Notes: generated by a model not told the origin, from the letters alone. A stretch of DNA of 64,000 nucleotides from Pseudotabrizicola sp. (GCF_030684215.1 NZ_JAUXOV010000038.1:224469-288468), one strand, 5' to 3'; shown: positions 28,354-39,107, counted from the stretch's first letter. A program made the numbers and translations.

Positions 28354-29466
28354 TCACAGAAAGGTGGTGGCGGGATTGCCCGGCAAGCTTACTTCCAGCA
28401 GTTCCAGATCATGGGTCGAGGTGGAATAGCGCGTCGCCATCCCCGGTGGAATGACAAAGGCATCGCCGGGTGAAAGACGGTAGGGGTCTTTGCCCTTACC
28501 CTCCAGCGTCAGTTCTCCCGCCATCACAAAGGTAAAGAGGATATCGCCATTGTGCCGCGTCCAAGGTGCCGAACTGCCATCTGGCCGCAGCACCTTTACG
28601 CTGGCAACCCCGCGCGTGTTGTCGTGGATCGTGGTATCACGCGCCACAAAGCCCGGCAGGCGACATGGCACAAACTCCCCCTCGCTGCCCCGGTTGAACA
28701 CAAACTGCTGCCCCTGCCATTCGCGATCGGGGCGCAGATGCGGGGTGGGCAGGGTCATCTCATGGTCAATTTCGGTCACATGTTCGGCGGGAACGCCGAT
28801 TTCGATCACCTCGATCCCGTCACTGGCCTCCAAAACCCGGTGGCGGATTTCCGGGGGCTGGATAAAGCAATCCCCCGCCTGCAACCGGATCGGTCCGCCC
28901 TGATCCTCGTAAACCACGTCGACCCAACCCTTGATGCAGAAAATCAGCTGAAAACCGACCCGGTGAAAATGCACCATATCGGGCACCGGGCCACCATCGG
29001 GAATGCGGATATGGCTGGCAATCATCGCCCCGCCCAGACGGCTTGGCACCAGATCGCGGTAGTGCATTCCGGCGCGACCAATGATCCACGGAGCCTGATC
29101 AGCCAGACGGCGCACGACAAAGGCATGATCTGTTTGCGGCAAAACCAACGGCGGGTTCAGCGCATCAATCTCAATCCGCGTGCCATTTGGTGCGGTCAAA
29201 TGGCGCTGACCGCCCGCAAAGCCATCAGGGTCTTCGGTCAGGATGCGGAGTGTGCCTGGGCTTTCGGTTGCACCCTTCTGGATGCGCAGACGCAGGCCAT
29301 GGCCCGACAGCACCGCAACCTCGGGGTCGTCGGCGGGGTAGATCATATCCAGCCGCATCCCCAGCACCTTGGTGTAAAACGGCAGATCGTTTCGCAGCTC
29401 TTGCGTCGGCAGCAGGATCTCGGCACGGATTTCGGCAGATGTCTCAGGCTTGGATGTCGCTGGCAT
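28354..29466 (-). CDS. VOC-double cupin fusion protein
   Basis: 370 aa. Residues about 10-110 resemble a glyoxalase/VOC module (LRNDLPFYTKVLGMRLDMIY). A first cupin follows at about 165-225 (VHFHRVGFQLIFCIKGWVDV, then GDCFIQPPEIRHRV), with His166 and His168 as possible ligands. A second cupin lies near 300-360 (GDILFTFVMAGELTLEGKGK, then GDAFVIPPG). The reaction is unknown; a small-molecule dioxygenase or isomerase is possible. It sits between the salvage operon and divergent maeB. Start ATG 29466 (MPATSKPETS). Confidence 0.72.
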   Translation of the reverse strand: MPATSKPETSAEIRAEILLPTQELRNDLPFYTKVLGMRLDMIYPADDPEVAVLSGHGLRLRIQKGATESPGTLRILTEDPDGFAGGQRHLTAPNGTRIEIDALNPPLVLPQTDHAFVVRRLADQAPWIIGRAGMHYRDLVPSRLGGAMIASHIRIPDGGPVPDMVHFHRVGFQLIFCIKGWVDVVYEDQGGPIRLQAGDCFIQPPEIRHRVLEASDGIEVIEIGVPAEHVTEIDHEMTLPTPHLRPDREWQGQQFVFNRGSEGEFVPCRLPGFVARDTTIHDNTRGVASVKVLRPDGSSAPWTRHNGDILFTFVMAGELTLEGKGKDPYRLSPGDAFVIPPGMATRYSTSTHDLELLEVSLPGNPATTFL

Positions 29467-29480
29467 GGATTTCCTCAGAG

Positions 29481-29520
29481 TTTGCAGCCATGCTGGTCCG
29501 GGCATGCAAATTTTGCAAGC
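29481..29520. promoter_or_regulatory. TTTGCAAA-like half-sites in the cupin-maeB intergenic region
   Basis: TTTGCAGC (29481), TGCAAA (29505-29510) and TTTTGCAAG (29511-29519) lie between the two divergent starts. They resemble the perfect TTTGCAAA octamers before prpE and may bind the same acyl-CoA-responsive regulator. The match is imperfect. Confidence 0.35.
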
Positions 29521-29605
29521 CGGAGCAGCGTTGTTGGCGCTATCATCCGGTTGGCGGAATAAAAAAAATAGTTTAAGGCTAAACCAAATTTTGCGGGAGG
29601 CAGAA

Positions 29606-31885
29606 ATGGAAGAAGTGCGTCAGGACAACGCCCGTCAGGCGGCGCTGGATTATCATGAATTTCCCAAGCCGGGAAAACTGGAAATCCGTGCAACCAAGCC
29701 GCTGGCCAATGGCCGCGACCTGAGCCGCGCCTATTCCCCCGGCGTGGCAGAGGCCTGCCTTGAGATTAAGGCCGATCCGTCCACCGCCTCGCGCTACACC
29801 TCACGTGGGAATCTTGTGGCCGTTGTCTCGAATGGCACGGCGGTTCTGGGCCTTGGAAATATTGGGGCTTTGGCATCCAAACCCGTGATGGAGGGCAAGG
29901 CCGTCCTGTTCAAAAAGTTCGCCAACATCGACTGTTTCGACATCGAGGTGAACGAATCCGATCCTGAAAAGCTGGCCGCTATCGTCTGCGCGCTGGAGCC
30001 GACGTTTGGCGCGATCAACCTTGAAGACATCAAGGCACCCGATTGTTTTATCGTTGAACAACTTTGCCGTGAGCGGATGAACATTCCGGTGTTCCACGAC
30101 GACCAGCACGGCACGGCCATCGTTGTCGGCGCGGCGGCGACCAATGCGATGATCATCGCGGGCAAGTCCTTTGATCAGATCAAGATTGTCTCGACCGGTG
30201 GCGGGGCGGCGGGAATCGCCTGCCTTGAGATGCTGGTCAAGCTGGGGGTCCGGCGCGAAAACATCTGGCTCTGCGATCTGGAGGGTCTGGTCTACAAAGG
30301 GCGCACTGCCCAGATGACCCCGCAGAAAGAGGCGTTTTCCCAAGGCACCACCCCTGCGACGCTTGGCGATGTGATCGGCGGCGCGGACCTGTTTCTTGGC
30401 CTGTCCGGCCCCGGCGTTCTGACGCAAGAGATGGTGGCCAACATGGCCCCCAACCCGATCATCTTTGCGCTGGCCAACCCAAGCCCGGAAATCCAGCCGG
30501 ATCTTGCGCGCGAAGTTGCCCCCGGTGCGATCATTGCAACCGGGCGGTCTGATTTTCCCAATCAGGTCAACAACGTGCTGTGTTTCCCCTTCATCTTCCG
30601 CGGTGCGCTGGATGTGGGCGCAACCACCATCAACGACGAGATGAAGATCGCCTGCATCGAAGGCATCGCGGCCCTCGCCCGCGCGACCACCAGTGCCGAG
30701 GCGGCGGCGGCCTATAGCGGCGAAAAGCTGTCATTCGGGGCCGATTACCTGATCCCCAAGCCGTTCGATCCGCGTTTGATGGGCGTTGTTGCCAGTGCTG
30801 TGGCCAAAGCCGCGATGGAGACCGGCGTTGCCACCCGGCCGCTGGCCGATCTAGAGACTTACAAGACCAATCTTGACGGATCAGTTTTCAAATCCGCGAT
30901 GCTGATGCGCCCGGTGTTTGATGCCGCACGTCAGGCTGAGCGCACCATCGTCTTTGCCGAGGGCGAAGATGAGCGGGTTTTGCGCGCCGCCAATGCGATG
31001 CTGGAAGAAACCACCGACCTGCCGATCCTGATCGGCCGCCCCGAGGTGGTCGAGGCGCGTTGCGAACGGGCGGGCCTGCCCATTCGTCCGGGCAAGGACT
31101 TTCATCTGGTGAACCCGGAAAACGACCCGCGCTATCGCGACTATTGGGGCACCTATGCCGAGTTGATGGCCCGGCGCGGCGTGTCGCCTGATATTGCGCG
31201 GGCGATCATGCGCACCAATACCACCGCGATTGCCGCCGTAATGGTGCATCGTGGCGAGGCTGACAGCATGATCTGCGGGACGTTTGGGCAATATCTGTGG
31301 CACCTGGGCTATGTCCGGCAAGTGCTTGCGCGCGGTGGGTTGCAGCCGGTGGGCGCACTTTCCCTGATGATCCTTGAGGATGGCCCGCTGTTCATCGCGG
31401 ATACCCATGTTCATGCAGAACCAACCCCGCAGCAGATCATGCAAACGGTGCTTGGGGCTGCCCGGCATGTGCGGCGGTTTGGCCTTACGCCCAAGGTCGC
31501 GCTGTGCACGCAAAGCCAGTTCGGCAATATGGAGAATGAACGCGCACAGCGGATGCGGGCGGCTCTGGAAATGCTGGACGCACGCGAAGCGGACTTTTCT
31601 TACGAAGGCGAGATGAATGTCGATGCCGCGCTGGATCAGGCCCTGCGCGACCGTCTGCTGCCCGGAAGCCGCTTTGACGGCGCAGCGAATGTGCTGGTCT
31701 TTGCAAGCGCCGACGCGGCCTCGGGCGTTCGGAACATCCTGAAGATGAAGGCCGGCGGGCTGGAGGTCGGGCCGATCCTGATGGGTATGGGCAACAAGGC
31801 CCATATCGTGACCCCATCGATCACTGCGCGGGGCCTTCTAAACGTCTCGGCCATCGCGGGCACCCCGGTCGCGCATTACGGCTGA
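29606..31885 (+). CDS. maeB: NADP-dependent malic enzyme with phosphotransacetylase-like domain
   Basis: 759 aa. Residues 1 to about 430 are the malic enzyme ([47 protein letters not shown], the Rossmann [13 protein letters not shown]). From about 440 on follows the phosphotransacetylase-like domain ([40 protein letters not shown] region), which in MaeB is regulatory and not catalytic. It makes pyruvate and NADPH from malate and is sensitive to acetyl-CoA. GGGAGGCAGAA precedes the ATG at 29606; the upstream open frame to 29450 overlaps the divergent gene start and is rejected. Confidence 0.95.
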   Translation: MEEVRQDNARQAALDYHEFPKPGKLEIRATKPLANGRDLSRAYSPGVAEACLEIKADPSTASRYTSRGNLVAVVSNGTAVLGLGNIGALASKPVMEGKAVLFKKFANIDCFDIEVNESDPEKLAAIVCALEPTFGAINLEDIKAPDCFIVEQLCRERMNIPVFHDDQHGTAIVVGAAATNAMIIAGKSFDQIKIVSTGGGAAGIACLEMLVKLGVRRENIWLCDLEGLVYKGRTAQMTPQKEAFSQGTTPATLGDVIGGADLFLGLSGPGVLTQEMVANMAPNPIIFALANPSPEIQPDLAREVAPGAIIATGRSDFPNQVNNVLCFPFIFRGALDVGATTINDEMKIACIEGIAALARATTSAEAAAAYSGEKLSFGADYLIPKPFDPRLMGVVASAVAKAAMETGVATRPLADLETYKTNLDGSVFKSAMLMRPVFDAARQAERTIVFAEGEDERVLRAANAMLEETTDLPILIGRPEVVEARCERAGLPIRPGKDFHLVNPENDPRYRDYWGTYAELMARRGVSPDIARAIMRTNTTAIAAVMVHRGEADSMICGTFGQYLWHLGYVRQVLARGGLQPVGALSLMILEDGPLFIADTHVHAEPTPQQIMQTVLGAARHVRRFGLTPKVALCTQSQFGNMENERAQRMRAALEMLDAREADFSYEGEMNVDAALDQALRDRLLPGSRFDGAANVLVFASADAASGVRNILKMKAGGLEVGPILMGMGNKAHIVTPSITARGLLNVSAIAGTPVAHYG

Positions 31886-31898
31886 CCTTGGCTGTGCT

Positions 31899-31926
31899 GG
31901 GGCGGGGGCTGTCGTGCCCCCGCCCC
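31899..31926 (+). terminator. Possible terminator after maeB
   Basis: An 11-bp perfect stem GGGGCGGGGGC / GCCCCCGCCCC surrounds TGTCGT, 13 bp after the maeB stop. No T-run follows, so the call is limited to a strong stem-loop that could stop or stabilise the transcript. Confidence 0.5.
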
Positions 31927-31964
31927 GACAGATTCGCGGCACAGGAGCGTCGCGGGGCGCTAAG

Positions 31965-32053
31965 TTTGCAAACTCTCGCCAAATTAGCACCAAACATGCA
32001 GGATATCCGCGCTTTGCAAAAGTTTGCACCTTGCAGAGTGCCAATTTTGCAAA
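31965..32053. promoter_or_regulatory. Cluster of TTTGCAAA boxes upstream of prpE
   Basis: Three perfect TTTGCAAA octamers start at 31965, 32013 and 32046. A fourth, partial TTTGCA follows at 32023, two bases after the second. The region lies 101-189 bp before the prpE start. From memory, PccR and related ScfR-type regulators of Rhodobacterales recognise paired TTTGCAAA boxes and control propionate genes. The spacing here differs from the reported four-base gap, so which regulator binds is inferred. Confidence 0.6.
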
Positions 32054-32153
32054 CATTTTGTCGCATCCCGTAGATGTCAGACGGTAACAGCGTTGCATGA
32101 ACGGGCTGCGATGCCGTAACAAAAGCGCCAAGCGTTGGGAGGAGGCGCGGGCG

Positions 32154-34046
32154 ATGGGATATTCCGACATCTATGCAAAATGGCAGGCCGACCCCGAGGG
32201 GTTCTGGATGGATGCGGCGGGGGCTATCGACTGGGTGCAAAGGCCGACCCGCGCCCTGAACGACAGCCGAGCGCCTCTATATGAATGGTTCACTGATGGC
32301 ATGGTAAACACGTGCTGGAACGCGGTGGACCGTCATGTTCTGGCCGGACGTGGCGCGCAACCCGCCATCATCCATGACAGCCCGGTGACCGGCACCAAGC
32401 ATGTCATCACCTATGCCGAGTTGCTGGACCGGGTCTCGCGTCTGGCTGGGGCGTTGAAAGCCAAGGGCATTACCAAGGGCGACCGGGTTATCATCTACAT
32501 GCCGATGGTGCCCGAAGCGCTTGAGGCGATGCTGGCCTGTGCCCGGCTTGGAGCAATTCACTCGGTTGTCTTCGGTGGCTTTGCCGCTGCCGAATTGTCG
32601 GTGCGGATCGACGATTGCAAACCAAAGGCAATTATCGCGGCCAGTTGCGGGATCGAGCCTTCGCGCGTGGTGCATTACAAACCGCTGCTGGATGGCGCGA
32701 TTGAAATGGCCACCCACAAGCCCGATTTCTGCGTGATCTTACAGCGCGAACAAGAGGTTGCCAATCTGATTGACGGCCGGGATCTGGCCTGGCACAGCTT
32801 TCAATATGGGGTAGAGCCTGCCGATTGCGTGCCCGTTGAAGGCAATCACCCAGCTTATATCTTGTACACCAGCGGCACCACCGGGGCGCCCAAGGGCGTG
32901 GTGCGCCCGACGGGCGGCCATCTGGTGGCGCTGAACTGGACCATGCGTGCGATTTACAATTGCGGTGTGGGCGATGTGTTCTGGGCTGCGTCGGATGTGG
33001 GCTGGGTCGTGGGGCACAGCTATATCTGTTATGCACCGCTGATCGCCGGCAGCACCACGCTTGTCTTTGAGGGCAAGCCTGTGGGCACACCCGATGCGGG
33101 CACGTTCTGGCGGGTGATCGAAGAGCACAAGGTCAAGTCGTTTTTCACTGCCCCAACCGCGTTGCGCGCGATCAAACGCGATGATCCCGAAGGGCTGCTG
33201 ATAAAGGATTACGATACCTCCAGCATGCAGGCTCTGTTTCTGGCCGGCGAACGCGCCGACCCCGATACAGTAGACTGGGCCGGGCGACATCTGAATGTGC
33301 CGGTGATCGACCATTGGTGGCAGACCGAAACCGGCTTTGCCATTGCCGCAAACCCGCTGGGCCTTGGCCTGATGCCGATAAAGGTTGGCAGCCCGTCGGT
33401 GCCTATGCCCGGCTTTGACGTGCGGGTGCTGGATGAAGGCGGGCACGAGGTATCACCGGGCACTTTGGGCGCGATTGCAATAAAGCTGCCCCTGCCCCCC
33501 GGCACATTGCCAACCCTTTGGAATGCCGAAGACAGGTTCAAGAAATCCTATCTGTCGCATTTCCCCGGCTATTATGAGACCGGGGATGCGGGCTATGTCG
33601 ATGCTGATGGCTATCTTTATATCATGGCGCGCACCGATGATGTGATCAACGTGGCAGGCCACCGGCTTTCGACGGGCGCGATGGAAGAGGTTTTGGCCGG
33701 GCATAAGGATGTGGCTGAATGCGCAGTGATCGGGGTGGCCGATGCACTTAAAGGCCAGTCGCCGCTGGGTCTGTTGTGCCTCAACAAAGGGGTGGACCGT
33801 ACGCCAGCCGATGTGGTGGCCGAATGCGTGCGACTGATGCGCGAAAAGATCGGCCCGGTCGCAGATTTCAAGCGCGCCGTTGTGGTGGACCGTTTGCCAA
33901 AAACACGCTCGGGCAAGATTCTACGCGCGACGATGGTGAATATTGCCGACGGCAAGCCTTGGAAGATGCCCGCAACCATTGATGATCCGGCCATATTGGA
34001 CGAAATCACGATCGCGCTGCAAAGCCTTGGGCTGGCAAAGAGCTGA
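32154..34046 (+). CDS. prpE: Propionyl-CoA synthetase (propionate--CoA ligase)
   Basis: 630 aa. The start MGYSDIYAKWQADPEGFWM is the typical PrpE N-terminus. Adenylation motifs follow: YILYTSGTTGAPKGV (P-loop), HWWQTETGF, YYETGDAGYVDADGYLY and NVAGHRLSTGAMEE. The end has PKTRSGKILR with the Lys that is acetylated in this family. It activates propionate, and less well acetate, to the CoA ester. GGAGGAGG lies 9 nt before the ATG. The TTTGCAAA cluster upstream and mce elsewhere in the window fit propionyl-CoA metabolism. Confidence 0.93.
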   Translation: MGYSDIYAKWQADPEGFWMDAAGAIDWVQRPTRALNDSRAPLYEWFTDGMVNTCWNAVDRHVLAGRGAQPAIIHDSPVTGTKHVITYAELLDRVSRLAGALKAKGITKGDRVIIYMPMVPEALEAMLACARLGAIHSVVFGGFAAAELSVRIDDCKPKAIIAASCGIEPSRVVHYKPLLDGAIEMATHKPDFCVILQREQEVANLIDGRDLAWHSFQYGVEPADCVPVEGNHPAYILYTSGTTGAPKGVVRPTGGHLVALNWTMRAIYNCGVGDVFWAASDVGWVVGHSYICYAPLIAGSTTLVFEGKPVGTPDAGTFWRVIEEHKVKSFFTAPTALRAIKRDDPEGLLIKDYDTSSMQALFLAGERADPDTVDWAGRHLNVPVIDHWWQTETGFAIAANPLGLGLMPIKVGSPSVPMPGFDVRVLDEGGHEVSPGTLGAIAIKLPLPPGTLPTLWNAEDRFKKSYLSHFPGYYETGDAGYVDADGYLYIMARTDDVINVAGHRLSTGAMEEVLAGHKDVAECAVIGVADALKGQSPLGLLCLNKGVDRTPADVVAECVRLMREKIGPVADFKRAVVVDRLPKTRSGKILRATMVNIADGKPWKMPATIDDPAILDEITIALQSLGLAKS

Positions 34047-34098
34047 AAAGAGCGGGAATGGCGCTGGACAGCCGCAAGCCATAAGGTAGACTCGCGTT

Positions 34099-34623
34099 AT
34101 GGTTGACCCGTTTGCACTGCCATTGCTTGATCCGACACCGCAGCTGACACTGTTGCGCGCGGCCCTTACCCGGCTTGCGGGCAGCACATTGCCAGCTACG
34201 GCACGGATGGCACTGGCCGAGGCGCAGATGGCGCTAAGTGCGCTAGAGACCGTGATGCTGAATGGCAGTGCTGCGATTGACCGCAGTGTGTTTGACTCGC
34301 TTCTGGCGATGGCGGGGCCAGACATCGCCCCCGAGCTGGTCGCCCAGATGGCGGCGGACCTGCGGGCGGTGTCGATCGCTCTGGCGCGGGGACTCGCGCT
34401 GCCGGACCTTGAGGCGATCAAGGCGCAAACACATGTCTTGGTGGCTTTGGCCGGATCGGCAGGGGCACGGGGCCTGGAACAAGGTGCGCAACGGGTGAAC
34501 CTGGCTGCGCATCATGGTGACACCGCACAGATAAACGAGATGGGTCCGGGCCTTTTGGCCGGGTTGGGCACGCTTATTGCGTTTGTCGAGGCCACGCAGA
34601 TCACGCCGGGCGGGAAAAAATGA
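34099..34623 (+). CDS. HPt phosphotransfer protein, LuxU-like
   Basis: 174 aa, mostly helical. The segment IKAQTHVLVALAGSAGARGL (106-125) has the HPt pattern AHxLxGxAGxxGA, with His112 as the likely phosphorylated residue. The N-terminal half is helical without a recognisable domain. The stop overlaps the start of the sigma-54 regulator (ATGA). This pairing copies the luxU-luxO arrangement of vibrios, in which a phosphorelay passes through the HPt to the regulator. No sensor kinase is in the window. Confidence 0.68.
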   Translation: MVDPFALPLLDPTPQLTLLRAALTRLAGSTLPATARMALAEAQMALSALETVMLNGSAAIDRSVFDSLLAMAGPDIAPELVAQMAADLRAVSIALARGLALPDLEAIKAQTHVLVALAGSAGARGLEQGAQRVNLAAHHGDTAQINEMGPGLLAGLGTLIAFVEATQITPGGKK

Positions 34624-36011
34624 CAGGGGTGGCGCCTCCGCTGCTGCTGATCGAAGACACGCCGTCTTTGCAGATGGTGTACCGCTCTGTGCTGCAAACA
34701 GCGGGGCACTCGGTGCGTGTGGCCTCGACCGCAGCTGAGGGGATGCGGCTGTTTCAAGAGAGCGGGGCGGTGACGGTTCTGCTCGACCTGATGTTGCCCG
34801 ACCGCAACGGACTGACGCTGATGCGCGATATGCTGGTGCTGCGACCAGAGGCGCGGATCATTGTGATAACGGCCAATGCCAGCATCAACCGCGCCGTCGA
34901 AGCCATGCGTGCCGGGGCGCATGATTTTCTGGTCAAGCCCTTTGACGAGGCCCGCTTTCTGGGGGCGGTGGCCAATGCGGGCGGGGTGGCCCGCACCTTG
35001 CCGAAAGGGGCCGAGAAGCGCGCGGCAAAGGCCGAGCCCGAAGTGGTGGCAGAGGCATTCATCGGATCATCTCCCGCCATGCAGCGGGTACAGGACACGA
35101 TACGGTCGGTTGCCACGTCAATGGCAACTGTGTTTATCACCGGCGAAAGCGGAACCGGAAAAGAGCTGTGCGCCCTTGCTGTGCATGCGGGCAGTCCGCG
35201 TGCGAACGGGCCGTTCATTGCGCTCAACTGTGGGGCGATTCCACAAGATCTGCTGGAATCCGAAGTGTTTGGCCACATGAAGGGCAGCTTCACCGGGGCG
35301 ATATCTGACAAACCGGGCGCAGCGGCGGCGGCGGATGGCGGGACGCTGTTTCTGGACGAAATTTGCGAGATGGCGCCGGCTTTGCAGACCAAATTGCTGC
35401 GGTTTCTCCAGACCTCGACCGTGCAACCTGTTGGCGCAACACGGCCAAGCAAGGTAAATGTCCGCATCGTTTGCGCCACCAACCGTGACCCGGTCGAAGC
35501 TGTACGACGCGGCGAGTTCCGCGAAGATCTGTATTACCGGTTGTTCGTGGTGCCGGTTCATATGCCAGCCTTGCGCGACCGCGGCGATGATGTTGTCGAA
35601 ATCGCTGAAATGGCTTTGGAGAGGTTTGCACGGGAAGAAAGTCGGCGGTTTGATGGCTTTGCACCTGATGTGCTGGACCTGTTCCGTCGGTTGAGCTGGC
35701 CGGGCAACGTGCGGCAGGTGCTTAACGTTATTCGCAACATTGTCGTCTTGAACAAAGGCGGGCGGGTGACGCTGGATATGTTGCCCGGTTCTTTACACCG
35801 CGAAGGGCCCGTCGCAGCACTGGCACCGGATCATGCCGGGGGCGATGGGCTGAACAGCCTTGTCGGGCGCAGCATGGCCGAAATCGAGCGGCTGGTGATT
35901 GAAGAAACCATCGCCCGCAACGGGGGGTCGGTGCCGCGGGCAGCGCGGGTGCTGGAATTGTCGCCATCAACCATCTACCGCAAGCTGGAAGGCTGGGGCG
36001 TTAAGCCTTAG
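34620..36011 (+). CDS. Sigma-54 dependent response regulator, LuxO/NtrC type
   Basis: 463 aa with three domains. The receiver (about 1-118) has D13, phospho-acceptor D56 (VLLDLMLPDRNGL) and K106 (FLVKPFD). The AAA+ domain (about 145-380) has Walker A GESGTGKE at 175-182, Walker B GTLFLDEI at 241-248 and a sigma-54 contact loop GSFTGA at 222-227, where the usual GAFTGA has Ser for Ala. A Fis-type HTH ends the protein (VPRAARVLELSPSTIYRKLE). The receiver (EDTPSLQMVY, ITANASINRAVEAMRAGAHDF) is close to LuxO. It would activate sigma-54 promoters. Confidence 0.88.
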   Translation: MTGVAPPLLLIEDTPSLQMVYRSVLQTAGHSVRVASTAAEGMRLFQESGAVTVLLDLMLPDRNGLTLMRDMLVLRPEARIIVITANASINRAVEAMRAGAHDFLVKPFDEARFLGAVANAGGVARTLPKGAEKRAAKAEPEVVAEAFIGSSPAMQRVQDTIRSVATSMATVFITGESGTGKELCALAVHAGSPRANGPFIALNCGAIPQDLLESEVFGHMKGSFTGAISDKPGAAAAADGGTLFLDEICEMAPALQTKLLRFLQTSTVQPVGATRPSKVNVRIVCATNRDPVEAVRRGEFREDLYYRLFVVPVHMPALRDRGDDVVEIAEMALERFAREESRRFDGFAPDVLDLFRRLSWPGNVRQVLNVIRNIVVLNKGGRVTLDMLPGSLHREGPVAALAPDHAGGDGLNSLVGRSMAEIERLVIEETIARNGGSVPRAARVLELSPSTIYRKLEGWGVKP

Positions 36012-36021
36012 GCCGAAACCT

Positions 36022-36786
36022 TCAGGCGAATTGCTCGACCAACAGGCGTTCTTCAAGGCCGTGGCCGGGATCAAACAAAATGCGGTGGCAAATCTCGGGT
36101 TCTGACCGGATTTCCACCGACACCACATTACGCACCGACCGACTGTCTGCATCGGCCATGACCGGGCGTTTGTCAGGGTCCAGCACATCCAGCCGCACAA
36201 CTGCGGTTTTCGGTAACAAGGCCCCCCGCCAGCGACGCGGGCGAAAGGCCGCAACGGCAGTCAGCGCAAGCACATCGGACCCAATCGGCAGAATCGGCCC
36301 GTGCGCGGAATAGTTATAGGCGGTTGACCCGGCAGGCGTGCAAAGCAGCGCGCCATCGCAAACCAGCTCTTCCAGCCGCAACTTGCCATCGACATAGATC
36401 GCAAGCTTGGCGGCCTGCGGCCCGGCGCGCAGGATCGACACTTCGTTGATGGCCAGTGCCTCAACCACCCGGCCATCGGCGGTGGTGGCGCGCATGTGCA
36501 AAGGGTTGATGGTGGTTTCTTCGGCCAATGCCAGACGGTCAGACAGACCGTCAACCTCAAACCCGTTCATCAAAAAGCCAACTGTGCCGCAGTTCATGCC
36601 ATAAACCGGCAGGCCCGCACTTTGGGTATCGTGCAGGGTTTGCAGCATGAACCCATCCCCCCCAAGCGCCACAACAACGCTGGCATGACCAAGCGGCGTT
36701 TGACCATGCCGGGCTGTCAACTCGGCAAGCGCCGCCTGCGCGATGGGTGTTGGGCTGGCACGAAAGGCGATTTTCGATGTGGGCAC
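36022..36786 (-). CDS. nadK: NAD kinase
   Basis: 254 aa. GGDG is in VVVALGGDGFMLQTLHD, and the second motif is NEVSILRAG. The substrate-binding turn LLCTPAGSTAYNYSAHGPIL is also present. It makes NADP from NAD and ATP. The start is GTG 36786, with AGGGAGAACCGCC before it. The gene converges on the sigma-54 regulator, 10 bp away. A 17-bp palindrome lies 62 bp upstream of the start. Confidence 0.95.
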   Translation of the reverse strand: MPTSKIAFRASPTPIAQAALAELTARHGQTPLGHASVVVALGGDGFMLQTLHDTQSAGLPVYGMNCGTVGFLMNGFEVDGLSDRLALAEETTINPLHMRATTADGRVVEALAINEVSILRAGPQAAKLAIYVDGKLRLEELVCDGALLCTPAGSTAYNYSAHGPILPIGSDVLALTAVAAFRPRRWRGALLPKTAVVRLDVLDPDKRPVMADADSRSVRNVVSVEIRSEPEICHRILFDPGHGLEERLLVEQFA

Positions 36787-36848
36787 GGCGGTTCTCCCTT
36801 GAGCATAGTCTTGACGAGGTGCGGAGGGGAACTCAACCCTTACTGATT

Positions 36849-36865
36849 AAACGCTTAAAGCGTTT
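36849..36865. promoter_or_regulatory. 17-bp palindrome upstream of nadK
   Basis: AAACGCTT-A-AAGCGTTT is a perfect inverted repeat with 8-bp arms around one base. Size and form fit a dimeric repressor operator such as those of the LacI family. It lies between nadK and the upstream channel gene, both on the minus strand. The binding protein is not evident. Confidence 0.5.
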
Positions 36866-36989
36866 GGCATGGCGACGGCGGCAAGGCGCAGTGGATGCGT
36901 CAACGACCTTCATCAAACGCGCCACAGGGTAGATCAGTTCCGGGCAGAGCCATATCTGTCGCCGCTGCAGTTTCTGGCAATGCCGCCTT

Positions 36990-37433
36990 TCAGCCCGGAT
37001 CAGAGGGTTCAGGGTGAAAATCAGCCTGCATGTTCAGATAGCAGAAAGAGGCCGACCAAGTGATCAGTAGCAATCCGTTCAATGACTCAAGGCCAACGAT
37101 CAATCGAAGCGCGCCCAGCGGATAGATTTCGCCGATGCCAAGTGTGGTGTAGCTGGTCGCCGAGAAATAGAGGAAATCCGTCACCGTTCGGGCGAACGCG
37201 CCCTCTATCGACCCAAAAGCCGGAAAGTGGAGCAGCCCCGCCAGCACAGCAGCGTAAAGCACCACTTCAAGCAGATGTGCGGCCAGACAGGCGGCAATCA
37301 CAACGAGAATGCGCTGCCGGGGCCTGATCCGCAGGCGCGGCAGGTTTGCCCCGGTCAAGCGGAGGATCTCGTAGTGAATCAGAACCGTGGCCGCGAGAAG
37401 GCACGGAATAAGTGCTAAAGTCAGTGCCGTCGC
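36990..37433 (-). CDS. Potassium channel-like protein
   Basis: 147 aa with membrane segments near residues 2-22, 43-66 and 112-135 and a pore region between the last two: [26 protein letters not shown] matches the K+ filter TxGxG plan, with Ile-Gly instead of Tyr-Gly. It belongs with Ion_trans_2 proteins having one pore loop per subunit. Selectivity and gating are unknown. The ATG at 37433 follows AAAGGTGG; a GTG at 37445 is in frame. It is divergent from glyA. Confidence 0.68.
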   Translation of the reverse strand, partial: ATALTLALIPCLLAATVLIHYEILRLTGANLPRLRIRPRQRILVVIAACLAAHLLEVVLYAAVLAGLLHFPAFGSIEGAFARTVTDFLYFSATSYTTLGIGEIYPLGALRLIVGLESLNGLLLITWSASFCYLNMQADFHPEPSDPG

Positions 37434-37734
37434 CATCCGAACCACCTTTCAGGAAATACCCTGCGACAATGCAGGTATCCTTGGCCTTGCACCAGCCTGG
37501 GAATTTTCGGGCCGATCCGGCAAACGGCAGGAACGCCCGCACAGGGCCGTGAAAAGAGGGCGCGGCCAGATCCTGCTGCGCGCGGCTTTCGCCTCTCCCC
37601 CTGACCCAACGTCGCCTTCCTCTCTGCAAAATTTCGCCCCCATCCGGGGATGCGTCGTTTTCCTCCCTTTCCTGATAGCGGGGCTTGGTCTAAATGGGCG
37701 CTATCCCGACCCCCGGATCTGGCAGGAGACGCCC
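37434..37734. other. Divergent intergenic region before glyA
   Basis: About 300 bp separate the leftward channel gene and rightward glyA. Open frames here overlap on both strands without protein-like character. No riboswitch or repeat is obvious. It is the likely site of the glyA promoter. Confidence 0.5.
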
Positions 37735-39030
<1,296 letters not shown>

Positions 39031-39040
39031 GCCTTGTGAC

Positions 39041-39048
39041 TTTGCAAA
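39041..39048. promoter_or_regulatory. Single TTTGCAAA box before the DUF817 gene
   Basis: One perfect octamer lies 60 bp before the DUF817 start and just after glyA. Single copies also occur by chance in coding DNA, so this is a weak call, kept because it is intergenic and upstream of a gene. Confidence 0.25.
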
Positions 39049-39107
39049 ATTGACAGATATTGGGCGCGGGGGATTCCTTCGCGTCCCTTCTCTTTTGCAA
39101 CCGTGGC

